From assembly GCF_000189775.2 (NCBI RefSeq), contig NC_015555.1:2367001-2431000 (forward strand): a stretch of 64,000 bases of DNA, written 5' to 3'. Position numbers and translations under genes: made by a program. This DNA comes from Thermoanaerobacterium xylanolyticum LX-11. Its GTDB lineage: Bacteria > Bacillota > Thermoanaerobacteria > Thermoanaerobacterales > Thermoanaerobacteraceae. The notes beneath the pieces are model-generated. The model saw nothing but the letters and a program-made list of their open reading frames with translations, had not been told where the DNA came from and did no database searches. Positions 17,644 to 27,324 of this stretch are shown piece after piece; within the stretch, counting starts at the first letter, position 1; the number at the start of each line of letters is the position of its first letter.

Positions 17644-19212
17644 TCACATTTCTGTCATCTTTCTTATATTGTTTTTTATATTTACAACATCTTTTTCATT
17701 GCCAAGCAACACTATATAATCACCAGCCAGTATCTTTGTATTTCCTTTTGGTATTATCTCCTTCCCACCTCTTTTTATTCCAACCACAAGACAACTATGC
17801 GGCCATTCTATGTCTTTTAATTTTTTGCCATCTACAAAAGACCCGACAGCAACAGGCATCTCAAATAATATTTTAGCCACATCATCATTTTCATCGATAT
17901 TAGCCATATTACCTTTGCTTTTTATTATCCTATCAAGCAGCGATTCATATATTGGCTCATTTCCATAAAGACCAGATACAATGTAAGCCGTTATTGATAC
18001 AGTGCTTAAGGCAAGCAAATGGCTAAATGAGCCTGTCATCTCCGTAACTAAGAGGCTTCCTGTTATAGGTGCTCTTACGATAGCAGCAAAATATCCAGCC
18101 ATAGCTAAAACAACAAAGTCCTTTAGGTATATGCTATTTATATTAAACGCATGAATGATAGTTATACCGTATAAATTGCCTATAAGCGCACCTATTGCAA
18201 GAAGTGGCATGAATATGCCTCCCGGCACTCCAGACCCATAACTTATTATTGTAAAAAGGAATTTTGATATAAGCAATATGACAACAAATGCAAAACCTAA
18301 GTCCGCACCACTTATCTTATCTACAAGACCTTCACCACCGCCAAGTACCATTGGCAGAAAAAGCCCTACGATGACTGATAGCAAAAGAGGCACAAAGACC
18401 TTTAATTGGGGCATTTTTACATATTTATTGTACAAATCTTGTGCTTTTAGAAGCGATTTGTTGAATATGATGCCTCCAAATCCTATTATCACTCCCAAAA
18501 GCAGCAGATAAAAATATTGAGAAAAAGGAACAATCGGCATATTAGTAATATCAAATACCGTTTTAAGTCCCAAAAAAGTATCTGCGACGTATGTCGCAGT
18601 AAGAGATGATACCATTGATGATACAAGAACGATTGGAGAAAAATTTTTATGAAGCTCCTCCAAAGAAAATATAACCCCCGCTAACGGTGCATTGAATGCC
18701 GCAGCTAAACCAGCGCCAGCGCCGCACGTTATAAGGTATTTCTCCTCAAAGCGCATCCTCTTTAATGATCTGCTGACACCTTGACCTAAAGATGCACCAA
18801 GTTGTACACATGGACCTTCCCGTCCTAAAGACAGCCCAACACCTATCATCAATATTGTCCCTACAAACTTCAATACAAAGATTCTTAGCCAATTTAATTT
18901 AAAATAGCCTATAATCGTCCCTTCCACCTGAGGTATGCCGCTGCCACTGATCATAGGCTCCAATTTAAGTATGTAGTTTGTAAATATGCCTATCGCAACT
19001 AAAAATATAAGCCATATAGGCAAAAGGTAAATCTTCGTTTCTAAAAGTTTATACATAGACAAAAGGTATATACCGGTTTTCTCTAACATAAACCTTAAAA
19101 GTGATACGACCAATCCTATCAAAACTCCAACAACTATCCCTTCTAATATAAGCCTGTCTTTGAAATTTTCCCTGTTTTTAAGCATTTCATAAATGCGGCT
19201 GCCGCCTTCCAT
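17644..19212 (-). CDS. CLC-family chloride/proton antiporter with TrkA-C domain
   Basis: Membrane transporter exchanging chloride for protons. It shows the CLC selectivity-filter motifs GSGIP, GREGP (with the gating glutamate) and GIFMP, and about ten hydrophobic segments up to residue ~430. The last ~80 residues are soluble and resemble a TrkA-C/RCK-C ligand-binding domain (AVGSFVDGKKLKDIEWPHSCLV ... GDYIVLLG). The ATG at 19210-19212 follows GGGAGGC at good spacing; an upstream frame extension of 14 residues lacks such a site. 522 residues, normal for the CLC plus TrkA-C architecture. Stand-alone. Confidence 0.9.
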   Translation of the reverse strand: MEGGSRIYEMLKNRENFKDRLILEGIVVGVLIGLVVSLLRFMLEKTGIYLLSMYKLLETKIYLLPIWLIFLVAIGIFTNYILKLEPMISGSGIPQVEGTIIGYFKLNWLRIFVLKFVGTILMIGVGLSLGREGPCVQLGASLGQGVSRSLKRMRFEEKYLITCGAGAGLAAAFNAPLAGVIFSLEELHKNFSPIVLVSSMVSSLTATYVADTFLGLKTVFDITNMPIVPFSQYFYLLLLGVIIGFGGIIFNKSLLKAQDLYNKYVKMPQLKVFVPLLLSVIVGLFLPMVLGGGEGLVDKISGADLGFAFVVILLISKFLFTIISYGSGVPGGIFMPLLAIGALIGNLYGITIIHAFNINSIYLKDFVVLAMAGYFAAIVRAPITGSLLVTEMTGSFSHLLALSTVSITAYIVSGLYGNEPIYESLLDRIIKSKGNMANIDENDDVAKILFEMPVAVGSFVDGKKLKDIEWPHSCLVVGIKRGGKEIIPKGNTKILAGDYIVLLGNEKDVVNIKNNIRKMTEM

Positions 19213-19380
19213 CAGTACGCCTCCCATAAGTTTCATAAAAAAATTATACAACAAATTTATATATATGTTAAGACATAATCCAGAACAAAAGCCTTCTCTA
19301 TGGCGCCAGTGGAAAGCAAAAGTTCACAAATATCCTTGATATAGCTTTAAAAATAATAAATAGCCATTCCCTTTGGCATC

Positions 19381-19644
19381 TCATACAAACAAGCTTTCGC
19401 CGCCTTTTTCAAGCCCTATTATTTCTCTATCTGAATACTTAGTAGTTCGCAAAATATATATAATAACCGAATCTTCATCTTTATTGATTATCCTTGAGAT
19501 CTCACTCTTTAACTTTCTAAAATTTGCATCAGATATTTCGCCTTCTAACACCGAATTTTGCACCCAATTAAGGTACTTCCTGCATGTCTTTAAAACTTTA
19601 TTTACTCGCTTCTCATTGACATCATATACAAGTATGATAAACAT
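19381..19644 (-). CDS. cas2: CRISPR-associated endoribonuclease-fold protein Cas2
   Basis: Structural partner of Cas1 in spacer integration. 87 residues with the typical start MFIILVYDVNEKRVNKVLK, in which the aspartate of YDV is the family metal-site residue, and the ferredoxin-like fold pattern ending VIIYILRTTKYSDREIIG. It is the last gene of cas4-cas1-cas2, 12 bp after cas1. The adaptation genes lie at the end of the array opposite the leader, separated from the interference genes by the 5.6-kb array. Confidence 0.95.
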   Translation of the reverse strand: MFIILVYDVNEKRVNKVLKTCRKYLNWVQNSVLEGEISDANFRKLKSEISRIINKDEDSVIIYILRTTKYSDREIIGLEKGGESLFV

Positions 19645-19656
19645 AATATCACCTTT

Positions 19657-20649
19657 TTACCATTGAGCAACGAATGGCGTGTACTTTTGTTCTTCCATAA
19701 GATGTTTTTCCAGTTTATAAAGTTCAAGCCGTATAAGCCTACGGTATGAAACATTATTGCCTAACGATCTATGATTTATCGTAGTCTTTAGTTTATTCTC
19801 GTATTCCTCTATGAATGCCATCTTCGCTTTATCTTTAAGCAAGAGTCCTTCTGCATCTTCATCAAAATCATCTTTTTTAATGACGTTTTTGCCTATAACT
19901 GTGAATATGACTCTATCTATAATAATAGGTTTAAATATCTCTGATATATCTAAATTTAGTGTAAATCTTCTAAAATTTGTGGAGTGCAAATACCCTATCC
20001 TTGGATCCAAATGTGTCTTATAAACTTCGCTTAGTACTGTTGTATACATGAGAGAATTTCCAAAGCTTATAAGAACATTTAGGGAATTTTTCGGCGGTCT
20101 TTTGCTTCTAACATCAAACTCAAAATCACCATTCCCCAATATCTCATCAAATGATTTATAGTAATACTCTCTTATATTTCCTTCAATAGCCATAAGCTCA
20201 TTTATATCAGATGTTCCATCTATCATATCTCCTAATCTTTCTATGGCGTAAATGATGTCGTCCAAGCTTTTGCCTCGGTTTTGATAGTACTTTAAAACTT
20301 GTCGGATGTTTCTATATGCACCTTCTACAAATTTTTGTGCAATGTATAAACGTTTCTTCTCGTCAATATAATTTTCCGCTTGTTTTAATATCATATATCC
20401 GGAATTTAAATGTTCCCTCGGATAAAAAGATCCAACGTAGTAGCCGTAGTGGTTGAAGAAGTGAAGTATTATCTCCGATTGTGAGATAAATTCCAAAAAT
20501 CTTTTGTTGAGGCTAACCTCACCAAAAATCATTATTTCAGAAGTATTTTCAACAGGAATAAACTTTCTTCCGTTTTCTCCTTCAAAATACAATGTGTTAT
20601 CTTTTCTATGCAATTCTCCATCAGAAAAAATATAAACAGGCTTTTTCAT
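19657..20649 (-). CDS. cas1: CRISPR-associated integrase Cas1 (type I-B class)
   Basis: Metal-dependent integrase that inserts new spacers. The N-terminal beta domain begins KKPVYIFSDGELHRKDNTLYF. The catalytic helical domain contains the glutamate region EGNIREYYYKSFDEIL, the histidine block HLDPRIGYLHS and the acidic motif LNLDISEIFKPIIIDRVIF. 330 residues. The ATG at 20647-20649 overlaps the cas4 stop as ATGA, so cas4 and cas1 are translationally coupled. Cas4-Cas1-Cas2 in this order is standard for type I-B adaptation modules. Confidence 0.97.
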   Translation of the reverse strand: MKKPVYIFSDGELHRKDNTLYFEGENGRKFIPVENTSEIMIFGEVSLNKRFLEFISQSEIILHFFNHYGYYVGSFYPREHLNSGYMILKQAENYIDEKKRLYIAQKFVEGAYRNIRQVLKYYQNRGKSLDDIIYAIERLGDMIDGTSDINELMAIEGNIREYYYKSFDEILGNGDFEFDVRSKRPPKNSLNVLISFGNSLMYTTVLSEVYKTHLDPRIGYLHSTNFRRFTLNLDISEIFKPIIIDRVIFTVIGKNVIKKDDFDEDAEGLLLKDKAKMAFIEEYENKLKTTINHRSLGNNVSYRRLIRLELYKLEKHLMEEQKYTPFVAQW

Positions 20650-21149
20650 GATAAGCAAAACTCCTTATATCCACAATTTTTGCAGTAAGGTATTTTCTTA
20701 AAAGCTGGCGCCTTGTCCATATTTATAATATCTCTTATTTCATTTATAACACTAACAACTCCCGCCTCTAACTCGCTCGTAAGAAACACATCGATCTTCT
20801 TTCTCTCCTCTGGGAAAAATAGTTGTCCTTTTGCCTCAATACCGTTTTGCTTCAATTTGTACAAATAAAAAAGAAGTTGAAGTCTGGCACTATCTAAGGC
20901 TTTTGAGCTTTTCTTTATCTCGCCTACTAACAAATTGCCATTGTCATTTCTCACAAGATCTATGACGACATTCTCAAAATTTATCTTCTTCCTGTCTCTG
21001 TCATAAGATATGTCGTCTATTAAGCGTCCCATCTCAATGTATGGATGCTCTTGGTCAGGAATTATCTGATGGGCCATAAGCCATACCTGCCTTTTGCAAA
21101 TGCTGTAACTTTGTATCAATGAACCTGTAACATCTTCATAGCCATACAT
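20646..21149 (-). CDS. cas4: CRISPR-associated exonuclease Cas4
   Basis: RecB-family Fe-S nuclease that trims prespacers and selects the PAM side. The first cluster cysteine is in SYSICKRQVWLM, and the nuclease core includes ENVVIDLVRND and the E-x-K motif GEIKKSS. The remaining three cysteines are at the C-terminus in YCKNCGYKEFC. 167 residues, typical for the CRISPR-linked small form. Its 3' end overlaps cas1. It follows the unknown 101-aa gene after 36 bp, so it may be co-transcribed with it. Confidence 0.95.
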   Translation of the reverse strand: MYGYEDVTGSLIQSYSICKRQVWLMAHQIIPDQEHPYIEMGRLIDDISYDRDRKKINFENVVIDLVRNDNGNLLVGEIKKSSKALDSARLQLLFYLYKLKQNGIEAKGQLFFPEERKKIDVFLTSELEAGVVSVINEIRDIINMDKAPAFKKIPYCKNCGYKEFCLS

Positions 21150-21185
21150 AAAAACACCTTCTTAAAAATAGGAAACTATAAAAAC

Positions 21186-21491
21186 TCATTTAATCTGTGG
21201 TTTTAACTTATTATCTGCTATTTCATCAAGATACCACCACCAATGGGACTTAGGCTTATTCTTTTGCTTTGCTTTTAAAAAACCTTTTAATGCCTTATAA
21301 AACAGTGGGGCTCTCTTAACAAGAATCTCCTCCAGCTTTTTAATTTCCTCTTTTTCTGTTTCATTAAAGTCATTAATATGTTCCTGAATAACATCTCTGC
21401 ATTCTAACTCATATAAATGTTCAAATGGACTGAGATCCCATTCACCATTGACAAAAATATCATAGCCTTTAATTAAATGTTTTTTGTCCAT
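21186..21491 (-). CDS. Hypothetical 101-residue protein between array and cas4
   Basis: I do not recognise this protein. It is charged, mainly helical by appearance, with no membrane segment or cysteine pair. Visible features are an N-terminal DKKHLIKGYDIFVNGEWDLSPFEHL, a Glu/Lys-rich middle (NETEKEEIKKLEEILVKRAPLFYKAL) and a tryptophan cluster SHWWWYLDEIADNKLKP near the end. It is on the same strand as cas4 and ends 36 bp before it, and begins 42 bp from the trailer end of the CRISPR array. It could be an unrecorded accessory adaptation factor, a toxin-antitoxin component, or a bystander; sequence alone does not decide. Confidence 0.7.
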   Translation of the reverse strand: MDKKHLIKGYDIFVNGEWDLSPFEHLYELECRDVIQEHINDFNETEKEEIKKLEEILVKRAPLFYKALKGFLKAKQKNKPKSHWWWYLDEIADNKLKPQIK

Positions 21492-21533
21492 TAGGCCTCA
21501 ACTCCTCGTAACCAATGCAGCAATAAAAAATTA

Positions 21534-24500
21534 GTTTCAATTCCTTATAGGTAGGCTAAAAACTGAACGATGAAGAAAAAAGACTATATAAAGCTAGAAT
21601 GTTTCAATTCCTTATAGGTAGGCTAAAAACGCTTTAAAAAACTTATTATACGAAACAAATATTTCGTAGTTTCAATTCCTTATAGGTAGGCTAAAAACGG
21701 ATGTAGAGGCTTTAGAAAAATATATCCATATTGCGTTTCAATTCCTTATAGGTAGGCTAAAAACGGAGATTTTGAAAATGAAATATGTTATAATTTCAAT
21801 GTTTCAATTCCTTATAGGTAGGCTAAAAACAATTTTAAAAAAGGAGATTGATAAAAATGTTAAAAAAGTTTCAATTCCTTATAGGTAGGCTAAAAACCTA
21901 TCGTAAAACTGATGCTTAACTCATCGCCTGCAAAGTTTCAATTCCTTATAGGTAGGCTAAAAACATTTTAAGTTGCTCTAAGTTTTTGATTGCGTTGTTG
22001 GTTTCAATTCCTTATAGGTAGGCTAAAAACTTTGGATGTTTTTTAATAAAGGCAGCTTTGTAGCTGTTTCAATTCCTTATAGGTAGGCTAAAAACGAATA
22101 AAATTCCTCTTTTATTTTTTTGCCTATTTTTAAAGTTTCAATTCCTTATAGGTAGGCTAAAAACTGCCTTGCAAAAGTGACGTTAAAACTGTCTTTGTTG
22201 GGTTTCAATTCCTTATAGGTAGGCTAAAAACGTTATTTAAGACTTAACTATACTTTTGATGATAGAAAGTTTCAATTCCTTATAGGTAGGCTAAAAACGA
22301 AACAATTTGATCTGTCATACCACTAAAAGCAGTAGGTTTCAATTCCTTATAGGTAGGCTAAAAACTTTTGCATCTTTTTATCCCCTTTTATTTTTTTTCT
22401 GTTTCAATTCCTTATAGGTAGGCTAAAAACTTCTAATTCTTCTTCTTTTTCTAAAAAGTCATTTTTTGGTTTCAATTCCTTATAGGTAGGCTAAAAACCT
22501 GCTGATGCAGTGTTTGCAGCGGTTACTGAGGGTAGTTTCAATTCCTTATAGGTAGGCTAAAAACTTACACCAGCAAACATAAACGATCCTAATATAACAT
22601 GTTTCAATTCCTTATAGGTAGGCTAAAAACAAAGTTGCTACAAAAGTTGAATACTTTAGGGTGCCTCGTTTCAATTCCTTATAGGTAGGCTAAAAACAGG
22701 CTCTTGTGTCTCTGTTGTCATTAGTAATGTAATTGTTTCAATTCCTTATAGGTAGGCTAAAAACCAAGGTTTTTAAGGCATTTTTATATATATCCATACT
22801 GGTTTCAATTCCTTATAGGTAGGCTAAAAACTAGTCGACGATAAATTTATATTCTGGTTTCTTCCACGGTTTCAATTCCTTATAGGTAGGCTAAAAACAC
22901 TCACTCACGCCGTATTTGTCAAGCCAATTACTGTGTTTCAATTCCTTATAGGTAGGCTAAAAACTTTACAAGCACAACATTTAATATGTCCGAAAGCGAG
23001 TTTCAATTCCTTATAGGTAGGCTAAAAACTTATAACACACGCACAACACAATGTCAACATACAAAGTTTCAATTCCTTATAGGTAGGCTAAAAACGGCTA
23101 TGATATAATTCTTGTTGCTCAAGACTTGCGTAGTTTCAATTCCTTATAGGTAGGCTAAAAACTATATATCCTGCTTTTAGCTATACCAGTATTTGGAAAG
23201 TTTCAATTCCTTATAGGTAGGCTAAAAACGTGGTTTGACTGTTAGTCTTACTCACTATTCTGATCCGTTTCAATTCCTTATAGGTAGGCTAAAAACTGCC
23301 TTCTGTTCCAAATATAACGCAAGTTCAGACTTAGTTTCAATTCCTTATAGGTAGGCTAAAAACCCAAAAATTATCAACGACAAAAACGATGATTTGTATT
23401 GTTTCAATTCCTTATAGGTAGGCTAAAAACGGAATATTATTCCAGCCTTGCACAAATTCTATGTAGTTTCAATTCCTTATAGGTAGGCTAAAAACTTATT
23501 CTTGTTACTCGCAAGCTTTTTGGAGGTGCGCAGGTTTCAATTCCTTATAGGTAGGCTAAAAACCTCTTAACCAATTTTAACACTTTATCCACCTCACTAT
23601 GTTTCAATTCCTTATAGGTAGGCTAAAAACATCTTGATATATTGCTAAAAACTACTTCTTCGCTTGTGTTTCAATTCCTTATAGGTAGGCTAAAAACTCG
23701 CAGACAATTACTTGACAAATAAAGAAATAGACAGTTTCAATTCCTTATAGGTAGGCTAAAAACTTCTCTAAGAGATTTAATCCTTTTACAACATCGTCAG
23801 TTTCAATTCCTTATAGGTAGGCTAAAAACCATTGTTAATTATGACGTTATTCAATATAAAGAAACGTTTCAATTCCTTATAGGTAGGCTAAAAACTAATA
23901 AAATAAATGAAATTAGCAAAGAAGAATTAAAGTGTTTCAATTCCTTATAGGTAGGCTAAAAACCTATCAAGCACAACATCACCACTTGAAGGACTTACAG
24001 GTTTCAATTCCTTATAGGTAGGCTAAAAACTTTGAAGTGGAGTATTACAAACGTGACAAAAATTAGTTTCAATTCCTTATAGGTAGGCTAAAAACTTGCA
24101 ATATAATCATTTCCGTTAGACACTCTATTTAGTTTCAATTCCTTATAGGTAGGCTAAAAACTTTATAGCAAACGTTTGTCCTCTACCCAAATCCAACGTT
24201 TCAATTCCTTATAGGTAGGCTAAAAACTGATATATATTTTGAAAGACTGCAAAAAATTACTAAGTTTCAATTCCTTATAGGTAGGCTAAAAACTATTCAG
24301 AAATAATTGTTTTAGAAGCGGTATATTGTTTTTCAATTCCTTATAGGTAGGCTAAAAACCAAAGACTTCCTAAAAAAGAGGTCTTTGCGTATGAGTTTCA
24401 ATTCCTTATAGGTAGGCTAAAAACACGTCTTGCTAAAAAAGGAGAAACGTCTGTAGCCATGTTTCAATTCCTTATAGGTAGGCTAAAAACTTGTATTTTC

Positions 24501-27161
24501 CAATAGTTGCCTTGCCAACCATAGCAAAGTTTCAATTCCTTATAGGTAGGCTAAAAACTGTATTCACAAGGAATTAAAGCGACAACAAGGCAAATGTTTC
24601 AATTCCTTATAGGTAGGCTAAAAACAAAATAGTCATTCCAGGCAAGCCAGTGCCAGCAGCAAGAAGTTTCAATTCCTTATAGGTAGGCTAAAAACAGACC
24701 CAAGACTTGTAACACGCATAACACAGTATGGGTCGTTTCAATTCCTTATAGGTAGGCTAAAAACTTAACATTTACTTCAAGCAAAAACATAATCTTTTTG
24801 GTTTCAATTCCTTATAGGTAGGCTAAAAACCGACAGAGGGCAGAAAATGGTAGAAATCGAAAAGATGTTTCAATTCCTTATAGGTAGGCTAAAAACAAAG
24901 AGAAGAAGGTTACATTAAGCGTTTCCGGTATATCGTTTCAATTCCTTATAGGTAGGCTAAAAACCCAGCTAAAGATTAAGAACTTGAGAAGCAAGTTAGA
25001 GTTTCAATTCCTTATAGGTAGGCTAAAAACTTACTGCAAGTGTAAATTTTGCTGTCGGTGTTCCGTTGTTTCAATTCCTTATAGGTAGGCTAAAAACTTT
25101 CATTACTGCCATTGCATTTGGGTCATTGTACATGTTTCAATTCCTTATAGGTAGGCTAAAAACTGGCAGGGCAATGTAATGCAATGGTTATGTTATGCGT
25201 TTCAATTCCTTATAGGTAGGCTAAAAACTTGCTATCATGAATGGTATTAATGCTCTTGTAACTGGTTTCAATTCCTTATAGGTAGGCTAAAAACTATAGA
25301 CGAAGATTTACCATTTTGAAAGGAGAGTAGTTTCAATTCCTTATAGGTAGGCTAAAAACGCAGTAAAAGAGGCAGAGGTAAACTTTTGAAAGAATAGTTT
25401 CAATTCCTTATAGGTAGGCTAAAAACCGAAATATTGTTTTTGTTAATGAAGATAGGGGTAGTGGGTTTCAATTCCTTATAGGTAGGCTAAAAACTTGTTT
25501 GGAGAGTGGTGTATTTTCAAAGCAGGTGAAAGGTTTCAATTCCTTATAGGTAGGCTAAAAACTATCGGCAGAACTGGGACGCATATAATAGATTTTTTGT
25601 TTCAATTCCTTATAGGTAGGCTAAAAACCGAATCGCTTACTCTCGACAAATTCCTATGATGAAGTTTCAATTCCTTATAGGTAGGCTAAAAACATTATTA
25701 GCATATTCAATATTTTTATTCTTATGCAGTTTCAATTCCTTATAGGTAGGCTAAAAACCTCCATAAAGAACCTTCGACTTATCACCCCAATCTAAGTTTC
25801 AATTCCTTATAGGTAGGCTAAAAACTACGCATTGGCGATGTATGGATTAGTAATGTAAAGGGTTTCAATTCCTTATAGGTAGGCTAAAAACTAGTAACAT
25901 TACTCAAATTATAAGTGCCAAGACTTTTAGTTTCAATTCCTTATAGGTAGGCTAAAAACGCTGATTGTGGTTGGAGTGCATGTTCAATATAAAGTGTTTC
26001 AATTCCTTATAGGTAGGCTAAAAACTTAGAAGTATGGCCGACTTTGAGGTTATGCATAAGGCCTGTTTCAATTCCTTATAGGTAGGCTAAAAACAAACTA
26101 TCAGGAGGGCTATCCTCCAAAGGGTTTTTGGGTTTCAATTCCTTATAGGTAGGCTAAAAACCGCTTTTATTTTATCTTTTAAATGTAAACCTATACAGTT
26201 TCAATTCCTTATAGGTAGGCTAAAAACCTACAATTGTTCCTGTGTCATCAATTGTAATTATAGTTTCAATTCCTTATAGGTAGGCTAAAAACTAGAGGAG
26301 GTAATTCTATGTTACAAAAAGGAAGTACAGGGTTTCAATTCCTTATAGGTAGGCTAAAAACGTTGTGTTGCTTCTCAAGGTGTTCCAATACTTTATTATC
26401 ATGTTTCAATTCCTTATAGGTAGGCTAAAAACCATATTCTGTTTTTCCTGCTCCCATTGGACCAACTAGTTTCAATTCCTTATAGGTAGGCTAAAAACTA
26501 TTCTTTTTCAGGATGTTCTTCTACTTCGGAATCTGTGTTTCAATTCCTTATAGGTAGGCTAAAAACGGCTATACTCCTGTCAACAAAGCAGGGGATACGA
26601 TGTTTCAATTCCTTATAGGTAGGCTAAAAACAGTTTTCAGGTCGCAAGGAGGCCTAACGTTTAAATAGTTTCAATTCCTTATAGGTAGGCTAAAAACTTA
26701 CAGCTTAAACGGGACATACAAAACAGCGAAATAAGTTTCAATTCCTTATAGGTAGGCTAAAAACAGCTTTAAGTTTAGGTGAATTACCAACCATGTACAT
26801 GTTTCAATTCCTTATAGGTAGGCTAAAAACTCTTTAATGCTTGTTCTTGTTATATTACAAAATAAATGTTTCAATTCCTTATAGGTAGGCTAAAAACTTT
26901 TCTTCAGGAGTCGTTGCTTTTATAATTTTCAAGTTTCAATTCCTTATAGGTAGGCTAAAAACATTCGCAACTTCTTCAACATCAAGTAAATAATTTCGTT
27001 TCAATTCCTTATAGGTAGGCTAAAAACATGTACCAACAGCATCCATTGCATAAAAGGAGGCATAGTTTCAATTCCTTATAGGTAGGCTAAAAACGAAATT
27101 CCTGAACTGAAATATATTTCAGTTCAGGAAAGTTTCAATTCCTTATAGGTAGGCTAAAAAC
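21534..27161 (-). CRISPR. CRISPR array, 85 repeats of 30 bp and 84 spacers
   Basis: The plus-strand repeat begins GTTTCAATTCCTTATAGG and ends GTAGGCTAAAAAC (30 bp in all); by hand I counted 85 copies with spacers of about 35-39 bp. Read on the minus strand the repeat ends in ATTGAAAC, the 8-nt crRNA handle of type I-B systems. Transcription is therefore leftward from a leader at 27162-27324 and the newest spacers are at the right end. Repeats are almost invariant even at the old end; copy 43 (24330-24359) has T instead of G at its first plus-strand base. Spacer 27095-27131 is a perfect palindrome. Several other spacers look gene-derived, including one carrying a ribosome site and ATG (26293-26331). 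Confidence 0.98.
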
Positions 27162-27278
27162 ACGTTAGAACATAGAAAATTCAATACACTTATCTTGCAT
27201 AAAATTTATCTCGTGTAAAGCTTATGACTTTATTATACCACAAACTTCCGAAAATTCAACTTATCGTTATGACAATGT
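27162..27278 (-). promoter_or_regulatory. CRISPR leader with promoter
   Basis: AT-rich stretch between the last repeat and the cas3 end. On the minus strand TTGAAT (27254-27259) and TATAAT (27232-27237) with a 16-nt spacer would start transcription about 65 bp before the first repeat. The position agrees with the array orientation deduced from the ATTGAAAC handle. Confidence 0.7.
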
Positions 27279-27322
27279 GTCGTCGATATCCAGCATTTTT
27301 TGCACTATTGTACATCGACGAC
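27279..27322. repeat. 9-bp inverted repeat between cas3 and the CRISPR leader
   Basis: GTCGTCGAT (27279-27287) and ATCGACGAC (27314-27322) are perfect inverted arms around 26 nt, two bases after the cas3 stop. No T run follows on the minus strand, so it is a weak terminator candidate and may instead be a protein site upstream of the leader promoter. Confidence 0.5.
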
Positions 27323-27324
27323 AT

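Noticed and set aside
24360..24395. Terminator within the CRISPR array (CAAAGAC/GTCTTTG stem in a spacer)
   Set aside because: It is contained in a single spacer and is most simply a captured terminator-like sequence; no evidence that it ends array transcription.
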